DNA from: an uncultured Pelagibacteraceae bacterium | Lineage (GTDB): Bacteria > Pseudomonadota > Alphaproteobacteria > Pelagibacterales > Pelagibacteraceae | Length of the DNA stretch: 64,000 nt | NCBI GenBank assembly: GCA_902586125.1 | Contig: CACIGI010000003.1 | Location: 21,407-85,406, forward strand | Reading direction: 5' to 3' | Shown: positions 19,288 to 34,153 of the stretch, piece after piece | Layout: each line of letters opens with the position of its first letter | How positions within the stretch are numbered: position 1 is the stretch's first letter | Notes under the pieces: generated by a model | Seen by the model: only the letters and a program-made list of their open reading frames with translations | Database searches by the model: none | What the model was told of the DNA's origin: nothing | Translations under genes and position numbers: made by a program

Positions 19288-20180
19288 TTTAGAAGTTTAG
19301 CACAAGATTGATGTAAAATAGAATGTAATTCAACAAGTTTATCAAAATCTTTATTGTAACCACCACCTAGAACACCACACAAAGGTATACCTTGTGAAAA
19401 AAAATTTTGAGTTACCATTTCATCTCTTTTTTTAATTCCCTCATCTGAAATTTTTAATTTACCTAATCGGTCATTGTGATGGATATCAACTCCGGCAACA
19501 TAAAAAACAAAATCAAAATTTTCTTCGTTAAATTGATTTAAATAAAAATCAAGTATCTTTATATATTGATCATCCTTCATATTATCATCAAGCTCAACAT
19601 CAAGATCACTGATTGATTTTTTTGCTGGATAATTTGATTTTGAATGCATACTAAATGTAAATACATTTTTGTTATTTGCAAAAATATCTGCATTACCATT
19701 TCCTTGATGGACATCTAAATCAACAATTAAAATTCTACCAGCTAAACCACGATCCAATAAGTATTGAGCCGCAACCGCCACATCATTGAATACACAATAA
19801 CCTGCACCCCCATCAAAATTAGCGTGATGACTGCCACCTGCAGTATTACATGCAACACCATTTTTTATTGCAAGCTTTGTGGCTAAAACTGTTCCACCAG
19901 TTGCAACTAATGACCTTTGAATAACACTATCAACTAATGGAAATCCAATTTTCTTAATTGTATTTTGATCTAATGTTTTATTTTTAACGTCCTTAATGTA
20001 TTTTTCTGAATGAACTCTTTTTAAAGTATCCTCAGAGCATGCATAAGGTTTATGAAATTTTCTAATTATCTTTTTATCAATTAAATATTTTGCAAGTTCT
20101 CCAAATTTATTTATAGGGAATTTATGATCATCACCGATTTTTGCAAAATAATCCTCATGATTAACGACTGATAAATCCAT
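19284..20180 (-). CDS. Histone deacetylase / acetoin utilization family deacetylase
   Basis: GGSHHANFDGGAGYCVFNDVAVAA, ILIVDLDVHQGNGNADIF, YVAGVDIHHNDRLG. Confidence 0.88.
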   Translation of the reverse strand: MDLSVVNHEDYFAKIGDDHKFPINKFGELAKYLIDKKIIRKFHKPYACSEDTLKRVHSEKYIKDVKNKTLDQNTIKKIGFPLVDSVIQRSLVATGGTVLATKLAIKNGVACNTAGGSHHANFDGGAGYCVFNDVAVAAQYLLDRGLAGRILIVDLDVHQGNGNADIFANNKNVFTFSMHSKSNYPAKKSISDLDVELDDNMKDDQYIKILDFYLNQFNEENFDFVFYVAGVDIHHNDRLGKLKISDEGIKKRDEMVTQNFFSQGIPLCGVLGGGYNKDFDKLVELHSILHQSCAKLLK

Positions 20181-20182
20181 AA

Positions 20183-21133
20183 TTATTCGATTACGCGAAT
20201 TGGCTTACCGCCTACACAGGCTTCCAGTGACTCAATCATTTGATTATAATAGACATTATAATTTTCTGCAGTCACATATCCTAAGTGAGGTGTTAACAAA
20301 GCATTAGGTAAAAATCTTAGTTTATTATTCTCTGGTAAAGGTTCTTTCTCATAAACATCAAGTCCTGCACCTGCAATTACATTTGTAGATAAAGCAATGA
20401 TCAAATCGTCTTCATTAATTATTGGACCTCTTGAGGTGTTGATCAAAAAAGCAGTTTTTTTCATTTTATCTAGTTCTTTCAAAGTAATACAATCTTTATA
20501 TCTTTTACCGCCTTGAACATGAATTGATAAGAAATCAGAATTTTTAATTAAATCTTCCTTAGTGCAAGGCAAAACATCAAGCTCTTTACATTTATCAAGA
20601 TTGAGATTTTCACTCCAAGCCATCACCTCCATACCAAAAGCTTTCCCTATTTTTGCAACTTGAGAACCTACTTTTCCAAGACCAATTAATCCTAGTATTT
20701 TTCCCTTAAGCTCAACACCAACTGTGGTCTGCCAATAACCTTGGTACATATTATCAATTTCCTCTTTAATGTTTCTAGCTAAACCAAGAATTAATGTCCA
20801 AGTTAACTCTGGAGTTGGGTTTAAATTACTTTCAGTTCCACTAACTATAATCTTTCTATTTTTTGTAGCATCCAAGTCTATTGATTTGTTTCTCAAGCCA
20901 CTGGTGATTATAAATTTCAGCTTAGACAAATTTTCTATAATATTTTTTGTAATAGGGGTTCGTTCTCTCATGACTAATAATGCCTCAAAATCAGCTAATT
21001 TGTCTATGACATCAGCCTCATCTTCAAATGGCTCACTAAAAATTTTTATCTCATATTTTCCTGCAAGTTTTTCAAGATCTAAAAATTGTTGAGAAACATT
21101 TTGATAATCATCTAATATTGCAACCTTAAGCAT
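20183..21133 (-). CDS. D-isomer-specific 2-hydroxyacid dehydrogenase
   Basis: GKILGLIGLGKVGSQVAKIGKAFGM, FLINTSRGPIINEDDL, LTPHLGYVTAEN. Confidence 0.9.
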   Translation of the reverse strand: MLKVAILDDYQNVSQQFLDLEKLAGKYEIKIFSEPFEDEADVIDKLADFEALLVMRERTPITKNIIENLSKLKFIITSGLRNKSIDLDATKNRKIIVSGTESNLNPTPELTWTLILGLARNIKEEIDNMYQGYWQTTVGVELKGKILGLIGLGKVGSQVAKIGKAFGMEVMAWSENLNLDKCKELDVLPCTKEDLIKNSDFLSIHVQGGKRYKDCITLKELDKMKKTAFLINTSRGPIINEDDLIIALSTNVIAGAGLDVYEKEPLPENNKLRFLPNALLTPHLGYVTAENYNVYYNQMIESLEACVGGKPIRVIE

Positions 21134-22019
21134 TTTTAATCTCCTTATTGGATAAAAATAAACCTAATATAATTAAAATTGCTCCAATCAAGTGAAAAAA
21201 TTGGAATTGTTCATTATAAAAGAATATCGCCATCAAAGTGCTAAATAATGGTATTAAAGATAAAAATATTCCAGCTCGATTTGCCCCAATGATTGAAACA
21301 GCGCCAGCCCAACAATAGTAAGAGCCAATACTTGGAAATATTGCAACATAAGCTAAAATATAAAAAAAATTACTACTCATCTCAATAATTTTGCCTTGTG
21401 TCATATCTAAAATAAATAGAGGTAAAAGAAAAATTAATCCAAATGTGCAAATTATATGGACAAGAGCAAGTAAAGATACTTCAAAGGTTCTTTTTCTCAA
21501 ATATGCAGAATATATTCCCCAAGCAATGATTGCTCCTACCATAAATAAATCGCCTTTGTTAAAATTTAAGGTAAGTAAAATATTTAGATCAAGTTTAGTA
21601 ATAATAGCTAAAATTCCTAAAACTGAAATGACTAATCCAGATATTTGAAAAATATTTGTTTTTTCAATTTTTAATAAAAAACAAACTAAAATTATTGTTA
21701 CAGGTATTGCGGTATTAAAAAGTGATGCATTAATTACTTGAGTGTAATTTAAAGCGTTATAAGTAAAAGAAGTAAATATACATACACTAGTAGAACCTAG
21801 AATAAGAAATAATAATAAATTTTCTTTAATTTGATATTTTAATTTTAATATCTCTTTATAGGTGAAGGGAAGTAATATTATCCATACTAAGCACCACCTT
21901 AAAAATGCGAGTGAGTTGGGAGGTATATTTTCTAAATAAGCAAGCTTTGCTAATGTAAAGTTTCCTGCCCAAAATAATGTTGCACATACTAGCATTATGT
22001 ATGCCTTAGTATTTTGCAT
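21126..22019 (-). CDS. EamA/DMT family transporter
   Basis: Multi-TM protein of about 300 aa with duplicated EamA pattern (FWAGNFTLAK...FLRW). Confidence 0.85.
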   Translation of the reverse strand: MQNTKAYIMLVCATLFWAGNFTLAKLAYLENIPPNSLAFLRWCLVWIILLPFTYKEILKLKYQIKENLLLFLILGSTSVCIFTSFTYNALNYTQVINASLFNTAIPVTIILVCFLLKIEKTNIFQISGLVISVLGILAIITKLDLNILLTLNFNKGDLFMVGAIIAWGIYSAYLRKRTFEVSLLALVHIICTFGLIFLLPLFILDMTQGKIIEMSSNFFYILAYVAIFPSIGSYYCWAGAVSIIGANRAGIFLSLIPLFSTLMAIFFYNEQFQFFHLIGAILIILGLFLSNKEIKNA

Positions 22020-22023
22020 TTGA

Positions 22024-23265
22024 TTAACTAAATCTTACTGAGCTATAAGGATCTAAATTAAGATTTGTGTTTTCTTTAGCTATCATTCCAGAAACAATCT
22101 TTCCAGAAATTGGACCTAATGTCCATCCTAAATGATGATGACCAAAACAATAAAATACATTTTTATAATTCTTTGATGGCCCCATCACAGGTAAAAAATC
22201 AGGAAGTGTAGGTCTAAAACCTAACCATTCATCTTCATGTTCTGGGAGATCACCTAACATATACTTAGCATTACTAATTAAATTTTTAATTCTAGATTTT
22301 GAGAGTGGATTATCTAATCCACCAAACTCTACAGTACCAACTACTCTTAATCCTTGTTCCATAGGGGTAATACCAAATCCTCTATTAGAAAAAATAACAG
22401 GTCTACTTAAAAGATGATCACAATCTTTAAAATGAACATGGTAACCTCTTTCAGTATCAAGCGGAATTCGCTCACCTAAATTATCTGTTAATTTTTTTGA
22501 GAAAGCTCCACAAGCAATGACAATCTTATCAAAAATATATCTTTCGCCATCAGTTACAAAAACTGGTTTTTCTGTATCAAATTCAATATCATTAATATTT
22601 TTCTTTTCAAACTTTCCACCTTTTTTTAAAAATAATTCAAATAATTTAAGTAAGATTTTTTTGGGGTTACGAGCATGCCTTGCGTAAGGGTAATAAACTC
22701 CCGCATGGTAGAAAGGTTTTATATTTGGTTCCAGATCATGGATTTCAGATTTATTTAATAGTTGTTGTTTTACTCCAAGTTCATCTCTTACATTAATTTC
22801 TAATTCTCTACTCTTTAAATCTTTATCATTCCAAATGTAGAGAATACCTTTATTTTCGACAAGACCATCTAAATTAATTTCATCAAAAAGCTCATCATAT
22901 GCAGGTAATGCTAAATCTAAAATTTGATGCATATTTCTAGCGGTATGCATCATTTTATTTTTAGTTGTATTCAAAATAAATTTGAAAAACCAGGGTAACA
23001 TTTTTGGCACATAGTTCCATTTTAGAGCTAGTGGGCCTGTTGAACTCAATAACATCGCAGGCACATCTGCAAGAACATCAGTTCTATTCAATGATAATGA
23101 AGCGTAAGGGGAAAAGTGACCTGCATTTCCGTATGATGCTGCTGGGCTGCCAGGATTATCTCTATCAAAAATAGTAACCCTAAAACCTTTTTTTTGAAGA
23201 AATAAAGCATTGGATACTCCTTGAATACCTGAGCCAACTATTCCGACATGCAAATTTTTACTCAT
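22024..23265 (-). CDS. dadA: FAD-dependent D-amino acid dehydrogenase (DadA family)
   Basis: GIVGSGIQGVSNALFLQKKGFRVTIFDRDNPG, ASYGNAGHFSPYAS, C-terminal FGHHHLGWTLGPISGKIVS. Confidence 0.85.
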   Translation of the reverse strand: MSKNLHVGIVGSGIQGVSNALFLQKKGFRVTIFDRDNPGSPAASYGNAGHFSPYASLSLNRTDVLADVPAMLLSSTGPLALKWNYVPKMLPWFFKFILNTTKNKMMHTARNMHQILDLALPAYDELFDEINLDGLVENKGILYIWNDKDLKSRELEINVRDELGVKQQLLNKSEIHDLEPNIKPFYHAGVYYPYARHARNPKKILLKLFELFLKKGGKFEKKNINDIEFDTEKPVFVTDGERYIFDKIVIACGAFSKKLTDNLGERIPLDTERGYHVHFKDCDHLLSRPVIFSNRGFGITPMEQGLRVVGTVEFGGLDNPLSKSRIKNLISNAKYMLGDLPEHEDEWLGFRPTLPDFLPVMGPSKNYKNVFYCFGHHHLGWTLGPISGKIVSGMIAKENTNLNLDPYSSVRFS

Positions 23266-23314
23266 AAAAATATATACAATCTATCTGTCAAATAAGTTAA
23301 GCGACAAATTATAC

Positions 23315-24442
23315 TTAGGCAATCATTTGTTGATTGTGAACTCTAGCGCTCATGACAATTCCAAAACCAATCATAGTTGCTAACATTGAAGATCCGCCAT
23401 AAGACATAATTGGTAAAGGAGAGCCAACTATAGGTAGTAAACCTAAAACCATACTCATATTTATGGTAATAAACACAAAGATTGCTGCACCAAAGCTATA
23501 ACAGAAAATCTTTGCAAAATAACTTCTTGAACTAGCTCCGATTGCGACAATTCGATAAATAATAATCGCATAAATTACTAAAAGTATTGCAGAGCCAATA
23601 AATCCAAATTCTTCGGAAAAAAGTGTGAAAATAAAATCTGTATGTTTTTCGGGTAAAAATTCAAGATAACTTTGAGTTCCTTTTAAAAAACCTTTACCAA
23701 ATATACCTCCAGATCCAACAGCTATTTTAGATTGAATAATTTGGTAACCAGCACCCAGAGGATCCTTGTCAGGATTTAGAAATGTTAACACTCTTAATTT
23801 TTGATAGGGTTTCAGGAAAGCTATGACAAAAGGTAAGGAAATTATAAATCCCAAAATAGTATAAATGAAATACTTATAATTTATTCCAGCAAACCATAAT
23901 ACAGCAATGCCACTGATGGCAATTAAGACAGCTGTTCCAAGATCAGGTTGTACAATCACTAATCCCATTGGTAACAAAATAATTATCAAAGAAGTCAGAA
24001 TTGTATAAATTGAATTAACATTTTCTAACTTCATTCGATGAAAAAATTTAGCCAAACAAACAATGATAAATATTTTCATTAATTCTGAGGGCTGTAAATT
24101 TATAAAGTATAAATTAATCCATCTTTGAGACCCTGATGAGGTAATTCCAAATAAATAGGTCCCAACCAATAAACCTATAACTACAACATAAACCAAATAA
24201 CCAATTGAAAACCAGTATTTGATATTGATAAATGACATTACTAGCATCATCAAAGTAAAAACTGCTAATTTAATAAAATGACTTTTAGTGTGAAACTTAA
24301 CTTCCCCGCCGTCTGTAGAATACATGGTTGCTAAACTAATAAAACCAAGTATCAATATACAAACCAACAATATATAATCAAAGTTTCTAAACTTTTGAAA
24401 AAAACCCAGTCTATTTGTTGTTAATCTTGTATGTTGATACAT
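23315..24442 (-). CDS. rodA: Rod shape-determining protein RodA
   Basis: SEDS family: LQPSELMKI, QPDLGTAVLI, PEKHTDFIFTLFSEEFGFIG, LPIMSYGGSSML. Confidence 0.93.
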   Translation of the reverse strand: MYQHTRLTTNRLGFFQKFRNFDYILLVCILILGFISLATMYSTDGGEVKFHTKSHFIKLAVFTLMMLVMSFINIKYWFSIGYLVYVVVIGLLVGTYLFGITSSGSQRWINLYFINLQPSELMKIFIIVCLAKFFHRMKLENVNSIYTILTSLIIILLPMGLVIVQPDLGTAVLIAISGIAVLWFAGINYKYFIYTILGFIISLPFVIAFLKPYQKLRVLTFLNPDKDPLGAGYQIIQSKIAVGSGGIFGKGFLKGTQSYLEFLPEKHTDFIFTLFSEEFGFIGSAILLVIYAIIIYRIVAIGASSRSYFAKIFCYSFGAAIFVFITINMSMVLGLLPIVGSPLPIMSYGGSSMLATMIGFGIVMSARVHNQQMIA

Positions 24443-26317
24443 CTATATCTCCAAATAATTTTTATTTCTCAATGAATCTCTCATCTTATGTCGATCGATT
24501 ATTAGTTTAAATAGTTTAGTTGCCATTGGAGCGGCTGTTGTGCTTCCATTTCCTCCGTGTTCTACAATTATGCTTAATGCGTATCGAGGATTTTTATATG
24601 GCCCAAAAGCTACATATAAAGCATGATCTCTTTGCTCATATGGTATCTGGAATGTTTTAAGATCAAGCTCTCTTTCTTCTTCCGTAATTTTTTTAACTTG
24701 TGCTGTTCCAGTTTTGCCTGCAAACTGATATTTTGGATTGTCAATTCTCGAACGGTAAGATGTACCCATCACTTCATTTGTCGAGCTAAAAATAGCGTCT
24801 TGAACAATCTTGATATTTTTTGAATTTTTATAAAGTGGTGTAAATTTATCAATTAGCTGATCATTGACTTTATCATCGAGTACAAGATGAGGGTAAATTT
24901 TGTGACCTCCATTTGCAATTTGAGCTGTCATCAAACATAATTGAATTGGAGTAGTTTGAATATAGCCTTGTCCAATTCCTGTTATTATTGTTTCACCTAA
25001 TAGCCATCCTTTGCCAAGAGCATTTTTTTTCCATTGTGTGTTGGGAATTAAACCTTTTTTTTCAATATCAAATAGATCACCAAAAACTTTTTCTCCAAGA
25101 CCAAATTTTTTTGCAGTCTCACTTAATTTATCAACTCCAAGTTTACGAGCAACCTCATAAAAATAAGTGTCACAAGATTGCTTCATCGCATTTCTCAAAT
25201 TCATATAGCCATGACCTTTTTTCTTCCAACAATGATAAGTTTGACCATACATTTCCGTTTTACCAGTGCATTGAACTGTAAAATTAGTATTAACAATTCC
25301 GTTTTCTAACGCAGATAAAGCAACTATTGGTTTAATCGTTGAACCTGGAGAGTAATTACCTTGTAAAGTTTTATTAACTAATGGTTTCATTGGATCATTT
25401 CGAATTAATTCCCAATCATCTTGACTAATGCCAAAAACAAACAAATTTGGATCAAATGATGGTGATGAATGCATTGCAATTACTGCGCCAGTGTAAATAT
25501 CCATTACACAGATAGATCCTGCTTTATCTTTCAGCAACTCATTTGCTAATTTTTGAACTTCGGTATCTATGGTCAGTCTTAAAGTTTTACCTTTTTGACC
25601 TTTTTGAAATTCCAACTGACTAATTCTTCTACCATAGGCATTGACTTCATATCTTTCTATATCATTAGTCCCTATTAATTTTTCCTCAAATGTTTTTTCT
25701 AAACCTACTTTTCCAACTTTTAAACCTGGAACAAAATTCTTTTTTATAGCTTGGGTAGTTTCAATATCGTCTTGGTTTGCCTGACTGACATAGCCTATTA
25801 AATGAGTAAAGTTTTCTTTAAAAGGATAGTTCCTTGAAATCGATATAACAGGTTTAACACCATTTAAATCATATAAATGGTTATTAATCTTCGAAAATTT
25901 TTGCCAACTTAAATTGTCAGAAACAATTAAAGTTTCCCATGGTTTTATTTCATTTTTCTTTTTTAATACTTTTTTAAATTCTATATCTGACAATTCTAGT
26001 AAGTCTTTTAATCGATAAATAACATACCTAAAATCCTCAACTTGTTCTGGTATCACATGGAGTTGATAAGCTTCAAAATTGCCTGCAATGACATTACCAA
26101 AATAATCATGAAATTCTCCCCTGACAGGAGCTAACTTCCATTCTCTAATTCTATTTTTATCCGAAAGAGTTAAATATTTTTTGTTTTCCTTAACTTGTAA
26201 GAAAAATAATCTACTTACAATTCCAATCATTATAAAAAATTTCAAAGAGCCTGTAATGAACATTCTTCTATTAATAGAATTAAGTTTTTTTACATTATCA
26301 CTTGAAGAGTTAATCAT
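24443..26317 (-). CDS. mrdA: Penicillin-binding protein 2 (MrdA)
   Basis: Transpeptidase motifs SPGSTIKP, KTGTAQ; followed by rodA. Confidence 0.93.
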   Translation of the reverse strand: MINSSSDNVKKLNSINRRMFITGSLKFFIMIGIVSRLFFLQVKENKKYLTLSDKNRIREWKLAPVRGEFHDYFGNVIAGNFEAYQLHVIPEQVEDFRYVIYRLKDLLELSDIEFKKVLKKKNEIKPWETLIVSDNLSWQKFSKINNHLYDLNGVKPVISISRNYPFKENFTHLIGYVSQANQDDIETTQAIKKNFVPGLKVGKVGLEKTFEEKLIGTNDIERYEVNAYGRRISQLEFQKGQKGKTLRLTIDTEVQKLANELLKDKAGSICVMDIYTGAVIAMHSSPSFDPNLFVFGISQDDWELIRNDPMKPLVNKTLQGNYSPGSTIKPIVALSALENGIVNTNFTVQCTGKTEMYGQTYHCWKKKGHGYMNLRNAMKQSCDTYFYEVARKLGVDKLSETAKKFGLGEKVFGDLFDIEKKGLIPNTQWKKNALGKGWLLGETIITGIGQGYIQTTPIQLCLMTAQIANGGHKIYPHLVLDDKVNDQLIDKFTPLYKNSKNIKIVQDAIFSSTNEVMGTSYRSRIDNPKYQFAGKTGTAQVKKITEEERELDLKTFQIPYEQRDHALYVAFGPYKNPRYALSIIVEHGGNGSTTAAPMATKLFKLIIDRHKMRDSLRNKNYLEI

Positions 26318-26831
26318 TTATACCTTTCATATAATATTTGAATAATGATAAGAAAACTATGTATAATAAAAATGTACAAGTCGTGTTGATCAAATAACTT
26401 ATTAAAACCAAATCATAAGAAAAAAATAGTGTTAAAACTGAGTAATTTAATGAGTTAATCAGACTAATGATAAATAAAAAATAGAACCAATCTTTCATAG
26501 GACTTGGTCTAATTGTGATATTTCTTATATATGCTGTAGCAATACAAATTAAAGTATAGGATAAACTACTAATTCCCAAAGGTAAGCCTACAACAGTATC
26601 ATTCAGCAAGCCCGCAATAAATACAAAAAGATAATCAAAATGTTTAAAATCCTTTAAGGTAAAGAAAAAGATTAGAATAAATGGAAAATTGAAAGAAAAA
26701 TATTCAAGTTGTAGATAATTAAAATCAAATTCATTAAGTACTGAAACAAATAATAAAATTATTGGTAACCAAGTATACAATTTAGATAATGTTCCTTTTG
26801 TTTTTAAATTAGCCACCAGTTCTACCTCCAT
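26310..26831 (-). CDS. mreD: Rod shape-determining protein MreD
   Basis: Small multi-TM protein (FIAGLLNDTVVGLPLGISSLSYTLI) between mreC and mrdA. Confidence 0.85.
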   Translation of the reverse strand: MEVELVANLKTKGTLSKLYTWLPIILLFVSVLNEFDFNYLQLEYFSFNFPFILIFFFTLKDFKHFDYLFVFIAGLLNDTVVGLPLGISSLSYTLICIATAYIRNITIRPSPMKDWFYFLFIISLINSLNYSVLTLFFSYDLVLISYLINTTCTFLLYIVFLSLFKYYMKGIND

Positions 26832-28038
26832 TCAAAACACAACTCCTATATTCCTCGGTTCCGACATTGAAGCCGTTTGTATTTAAAAAAGATTTTCTAC
26901 ACTTATGACCATGATCTAGATTCAATTTTAAAAATTCTAACTCTTGAGTATCAATATTGAATTGATTGATTTTTTTCTTTTGCGAGAAAATTTCATTCTT
27001 TAAGACCGAAATTTGATTATTCAAATCATTTATTTCAATAATCAAATTTTCATTTTCTTCGATGAATTTTAAATTTGTTTCTTCAATAATTTTAAGTTCA
27101 TCCTCTAAAATTTTTAATTTTGTCTCTTCAAGTTCTTCACTTTTATTTTCAACTGTAACCATATCTGGTGCAACTTCAGGAATTTCAATTTGAGTAATTG
27201 TTTCTGCAAAAACATACTTTAATTGTGTAAAATCGCTGTAGAATTCAACATTATATTTATTTGAAGAACCAATTTTATCAGATCTTAATTTGCCTATTGG
27301 CACTCCACTTTTAAATATTGCTCCGGTGCCTGAGGTATAAACTATACTTTCATCAACTAACTCCTCTGACAAACCTGCTTTGATATATTTAATTTGTCCA
27401 TAATTTTCTCCAGACCCAGTGACGATTGCTTGAATATTCTGAGGTGCAATTGTTACTGGAACATTAGAGTTCAAATCTGATAATAGTAATACCCTAGATG
27501 TCTTATAATTTACCTCAATTACTCGACCAACTAAATACGATTGATCATAAATATTTGTACCTATTTTGATGTCGTCTTTACTACCTTTATTTATGATAAT
27601 ACTTTTTAAAAAAGGGCTATCATGATCAACAATAATTTTTGCTAAAATTTTATTTGAACTTGAAATATAATCATCAATAAGTACCTTCAGTTCTTGATTT
27701 TCATACTGAATAATTTCGTTAGATACAAAATCAGATTTAAGATTGTCTAGTTCGTCTTTATTTTTTTGATATTTATTAAAAAAAGATGTGTATTCAATAA
27801 TATTTATAGCAGAGTTCTTAATAAAGTTTTCTGGCACGGAGACAATAAAAGATGATCGATAAACTACCTCGCTCAATCCGGCTTTCAGGTATCTTACCGC
27901 TTTAAAGTCAAGGTTAGATAAAATAATAATAAATATCGAAATAAATACTAAGGTAAGTAGAGAAAATTTTTGCTGAGTGCTTTTTTTTAAAAAAGCAGAA
28001 CGAATTGCTATTATAAAATCATCTCTGCTAGAGGCCAT
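26809..28038 (-). CDS. mreC: Rod shape-determining protein MreC with C-terminal coiled-coil extension
   Basis: MreC core (NKGSKDDIKIGTNIYDQSYLVGRVIEVN...VLLLSDLNSNVPVTI); between mreB and mreD. Confidence 0.92.
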   Translation of the reverse strand: MASSRDDFIIAIRSAFLKKSTQQKFSLLTLVFISIFIIILSNLDFKAVRYLKAGLSEVVYRSSFIVSVPENFIKNSAINIIEYTSFFNKYQKNKDELDNLKSDFVSNEIIQYENQELKVLIDDYISSSNKILAKIIVDHDSPFLKSIIINKGSKDDIKIGTNIYDQSYLVGRVIEVNYKTSRVLLLSDLNSNVPVTIAPQNIQAIVTGSGENYGQIKYIKAGLSEELVDESIVYTSGTGAIFKSGVPIGKLRSDKIGSSNKYNVEFYSDFTQLKYVFAETITQIEIPEVAPDMVTVENKSEELEETKLKILEDELKIIEETNLKFIEENENLIIEINDLNNQISVLKNEIFSQKKKINQFNIDTQELEFLKLNLDHGHKCRKSFLNTNGFNVGTEEYRSCVLNGGRTGG

Positions 28039-28043
28039 TACTC

Positions 28044-30655
<2,612 letters not shown>

Positions 30656-30742
30656 ATCAAAAATTTTATTATAGAAATATACAATTTCTCGTTTAGATTG
30701 CAAAAATAAAATACTGAATTTGCCTTAATTTGGAACTAAAAT

Positions 30743-32331
<1,589 letters not shown>

Positions 32332-32333
32332 AA

Positions 32334-34100
32334 TTAAACTAGAGCTTTACCTTTACCAGTGATTTTATTTTCATCTTTCTCACTTGGTCCTAATATCATT
32401 TGGTTATGAGGTTTTCCTGATGGAATCATTGGAAAACAATTTTCATTCGGATCTACTCGACAATCAAAAATAACAGGACCATCAAACTCTACCATTTCTC
32501 TAATCTTTTCATCTAATTCATATGGTTTTTCAGCTTTTATACCTTTGCAGCCATAGGCCTCTGCCATTTTTATAAAATCTGGCAAAGCCTCAGTGTAGCT
32601 TTCAGAATAATTTTTTTCATGTAATAATTCTTGCCATTGCCTTACCATTCCCATGTATTGATTATTCAAAATAAAAATTTTAATGGGTAGATTATATTGA
32701 ACTGCTGTAGACATCTCTTGAATTGTCATTAGAACAGAAGCTTCACCTGCAATATCAATAACTAATTTTTTTGGATGAGCTATTTGAACACCAACAGCAG
32801 CAGGTAAACCATATCCCATTGTTCCAAGACCACCAGAAGTCATCCAACGATTTGGCTTATTAAATTTATAATGTTGGGCTGCCCACATTTGATGTTGACC
32901 TACCTCAGTCGTCACATAAGTATCTTTATGTTTGGTAAGTTCATATAGTCTTTGAACTGCATGTTGAGGTTTTATTGTTTCATCACTATTTTTAAAATGA
33001 AGAGAATTTTTTGTTCGCCATTTTTGTATTTGTTCCCACCATTTAGCAATTTGTTGCTTATTAGATTTTTTCAAATCTAAGTTTTTCCTCTTCAAAGTTT
33101 TGTTTATACTTTTTAAAACCTCTTTAACATCACCAACTAACGCTAAATCAACTTTAATGATTTTATTTATTGATGAAGGATCAATATCAATATGAACTTT
33201 TTTTGATTTTGGAGAGAACTCATCAATTTTACCAGTTATTCTATCATCAAATCTTGCACCAATATTTATTAATAAGTCACAATCATGCATTGCATTATTA
33301 GCTTCATAAGTTCCATGCATACCAAGCATGCCTAAAAATTGATTATCATCGCCTGGGTATGCTCCCAGACCTTGCAACGTAGAGGTGATTGGAAAACCTG
33401 TAAGTTCAACAAGTTCTCTTAAAACATTACTTGCCTCTGGTCCAGAATTAATAACGCCACCACCAGAATAAATGACAGGTTTTTTCGATTTATTCATTAA
33501 ACCAATCAAAGTATCAATGTCTTTTTGCAAAAAATGATTTAACGATTTTCCATTTAGTTTTTTTTCAGCTTTAGGTTTTGAATAACCTATTTTAGCAAAC
33601 TGGATATCTTTAGGTATATCAACTAAAACTGGTCCAGGTCTTCCTGTTGTTGCAACTCTAAAAGCCTCATGAAGAGTTTTTGATAAATCTTTAATATCTT
33701 TGACTAACCAATTATGTTTTGTGCATGGTCTTGTAATTCCAGTTGTGTCACATTCCTGAAATGCATCAGTGCCAATTAGATGTGTCGGCACTTGTCCTGA
33801 TATACAAACTAGTGGAACAGAGTCCATATATGCATCTGTTAATGCAGTAACAACATTGGTAGCGCCAGGTCCAGAAGTTACAAGTACAACACCTGGTTTT
33901 CCTGATGATCTGGCATATCCCTCTGCAGCATGTCCTGCTCCTTGTTCATGTCTGACTAAAATATGTTTAATAGTGTTATGATTTTTTAATTCATCATAAA
34001 TTGGTAACACTGCACCACCTGGATAACCAAAAATAAAATCCACTCCTTGATCCTCAAGACATTTGAATACAATTTCAGCACCTGTATATAATTTAGACAT
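32334..34100 (-). CDS. ilvI: Acetolactate synthase large subunit
   Basis: TPP enzyme signatures: [51 protein letters not shown]. Confidence 0.96.
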   Translation of the reverse strand: MSKLYTGAEIVFKCLEDQGVDFIFGYPGGAVLPIYDELKNHNTIKHILVRHEQGAGHAAEGYARSSGKPGVVLVTSGPGATNVVTALTDAYMDSVPLVCISGQVPTHLIGTDAFQECDTTGITRPCTKHNWLVKDIKDLSKTLHEAFRVATTGRPGPVLVDIPKDIQFAKIGYSKPKAEKKLNGKSLNHFLQKDIDTLIGLMNKSKKPVIYSGGGVINSGPEASNVLRELVELTGFPITSTLQGLGAYPGDDNQFLGMLGMHGTYEANNAMHDCDLLINIGARFDDRITGKIDEFSPKSKKVHIDIDPSSINKIIKVDLALVGDVKEVLKSINKTLKRKNLDLKKSNKQQIAKWWEQIQKWRTKNSLHFKNSDETIKPQHAVQRLYELTKHKDTYVTTEVGQHQMWAAQHYKFNKPNRWMTSGGLGTMGYGLPAAVGVQIAHPKKLVIDIAGEASVLMTIQEMSTAVQYNLPIKIFILNNQYMGMVRQWQELLHEKNYSESYTEALPDFIKMAEAYGCKGIKAEKPYELDEKIREMVEFDGPVIFDCRVDPNENCFPMIPSGKPHNQMILGPSEKDENKITGKGKALV

Positions 34101-34153
34101 TCATCCAATCTAGCTGAAGTTGTGCTTATTGGTCAAGAATTACTACGTGATAT

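Noticed and set aside
30656-30703. N-terminal extension of leuA in the ORF track
   Set aside because: MQSKREIVYFYNKIFD precedes the typical LeuA start MADKDKVFIFDTTMRDGEQ and is probably leader sequence.
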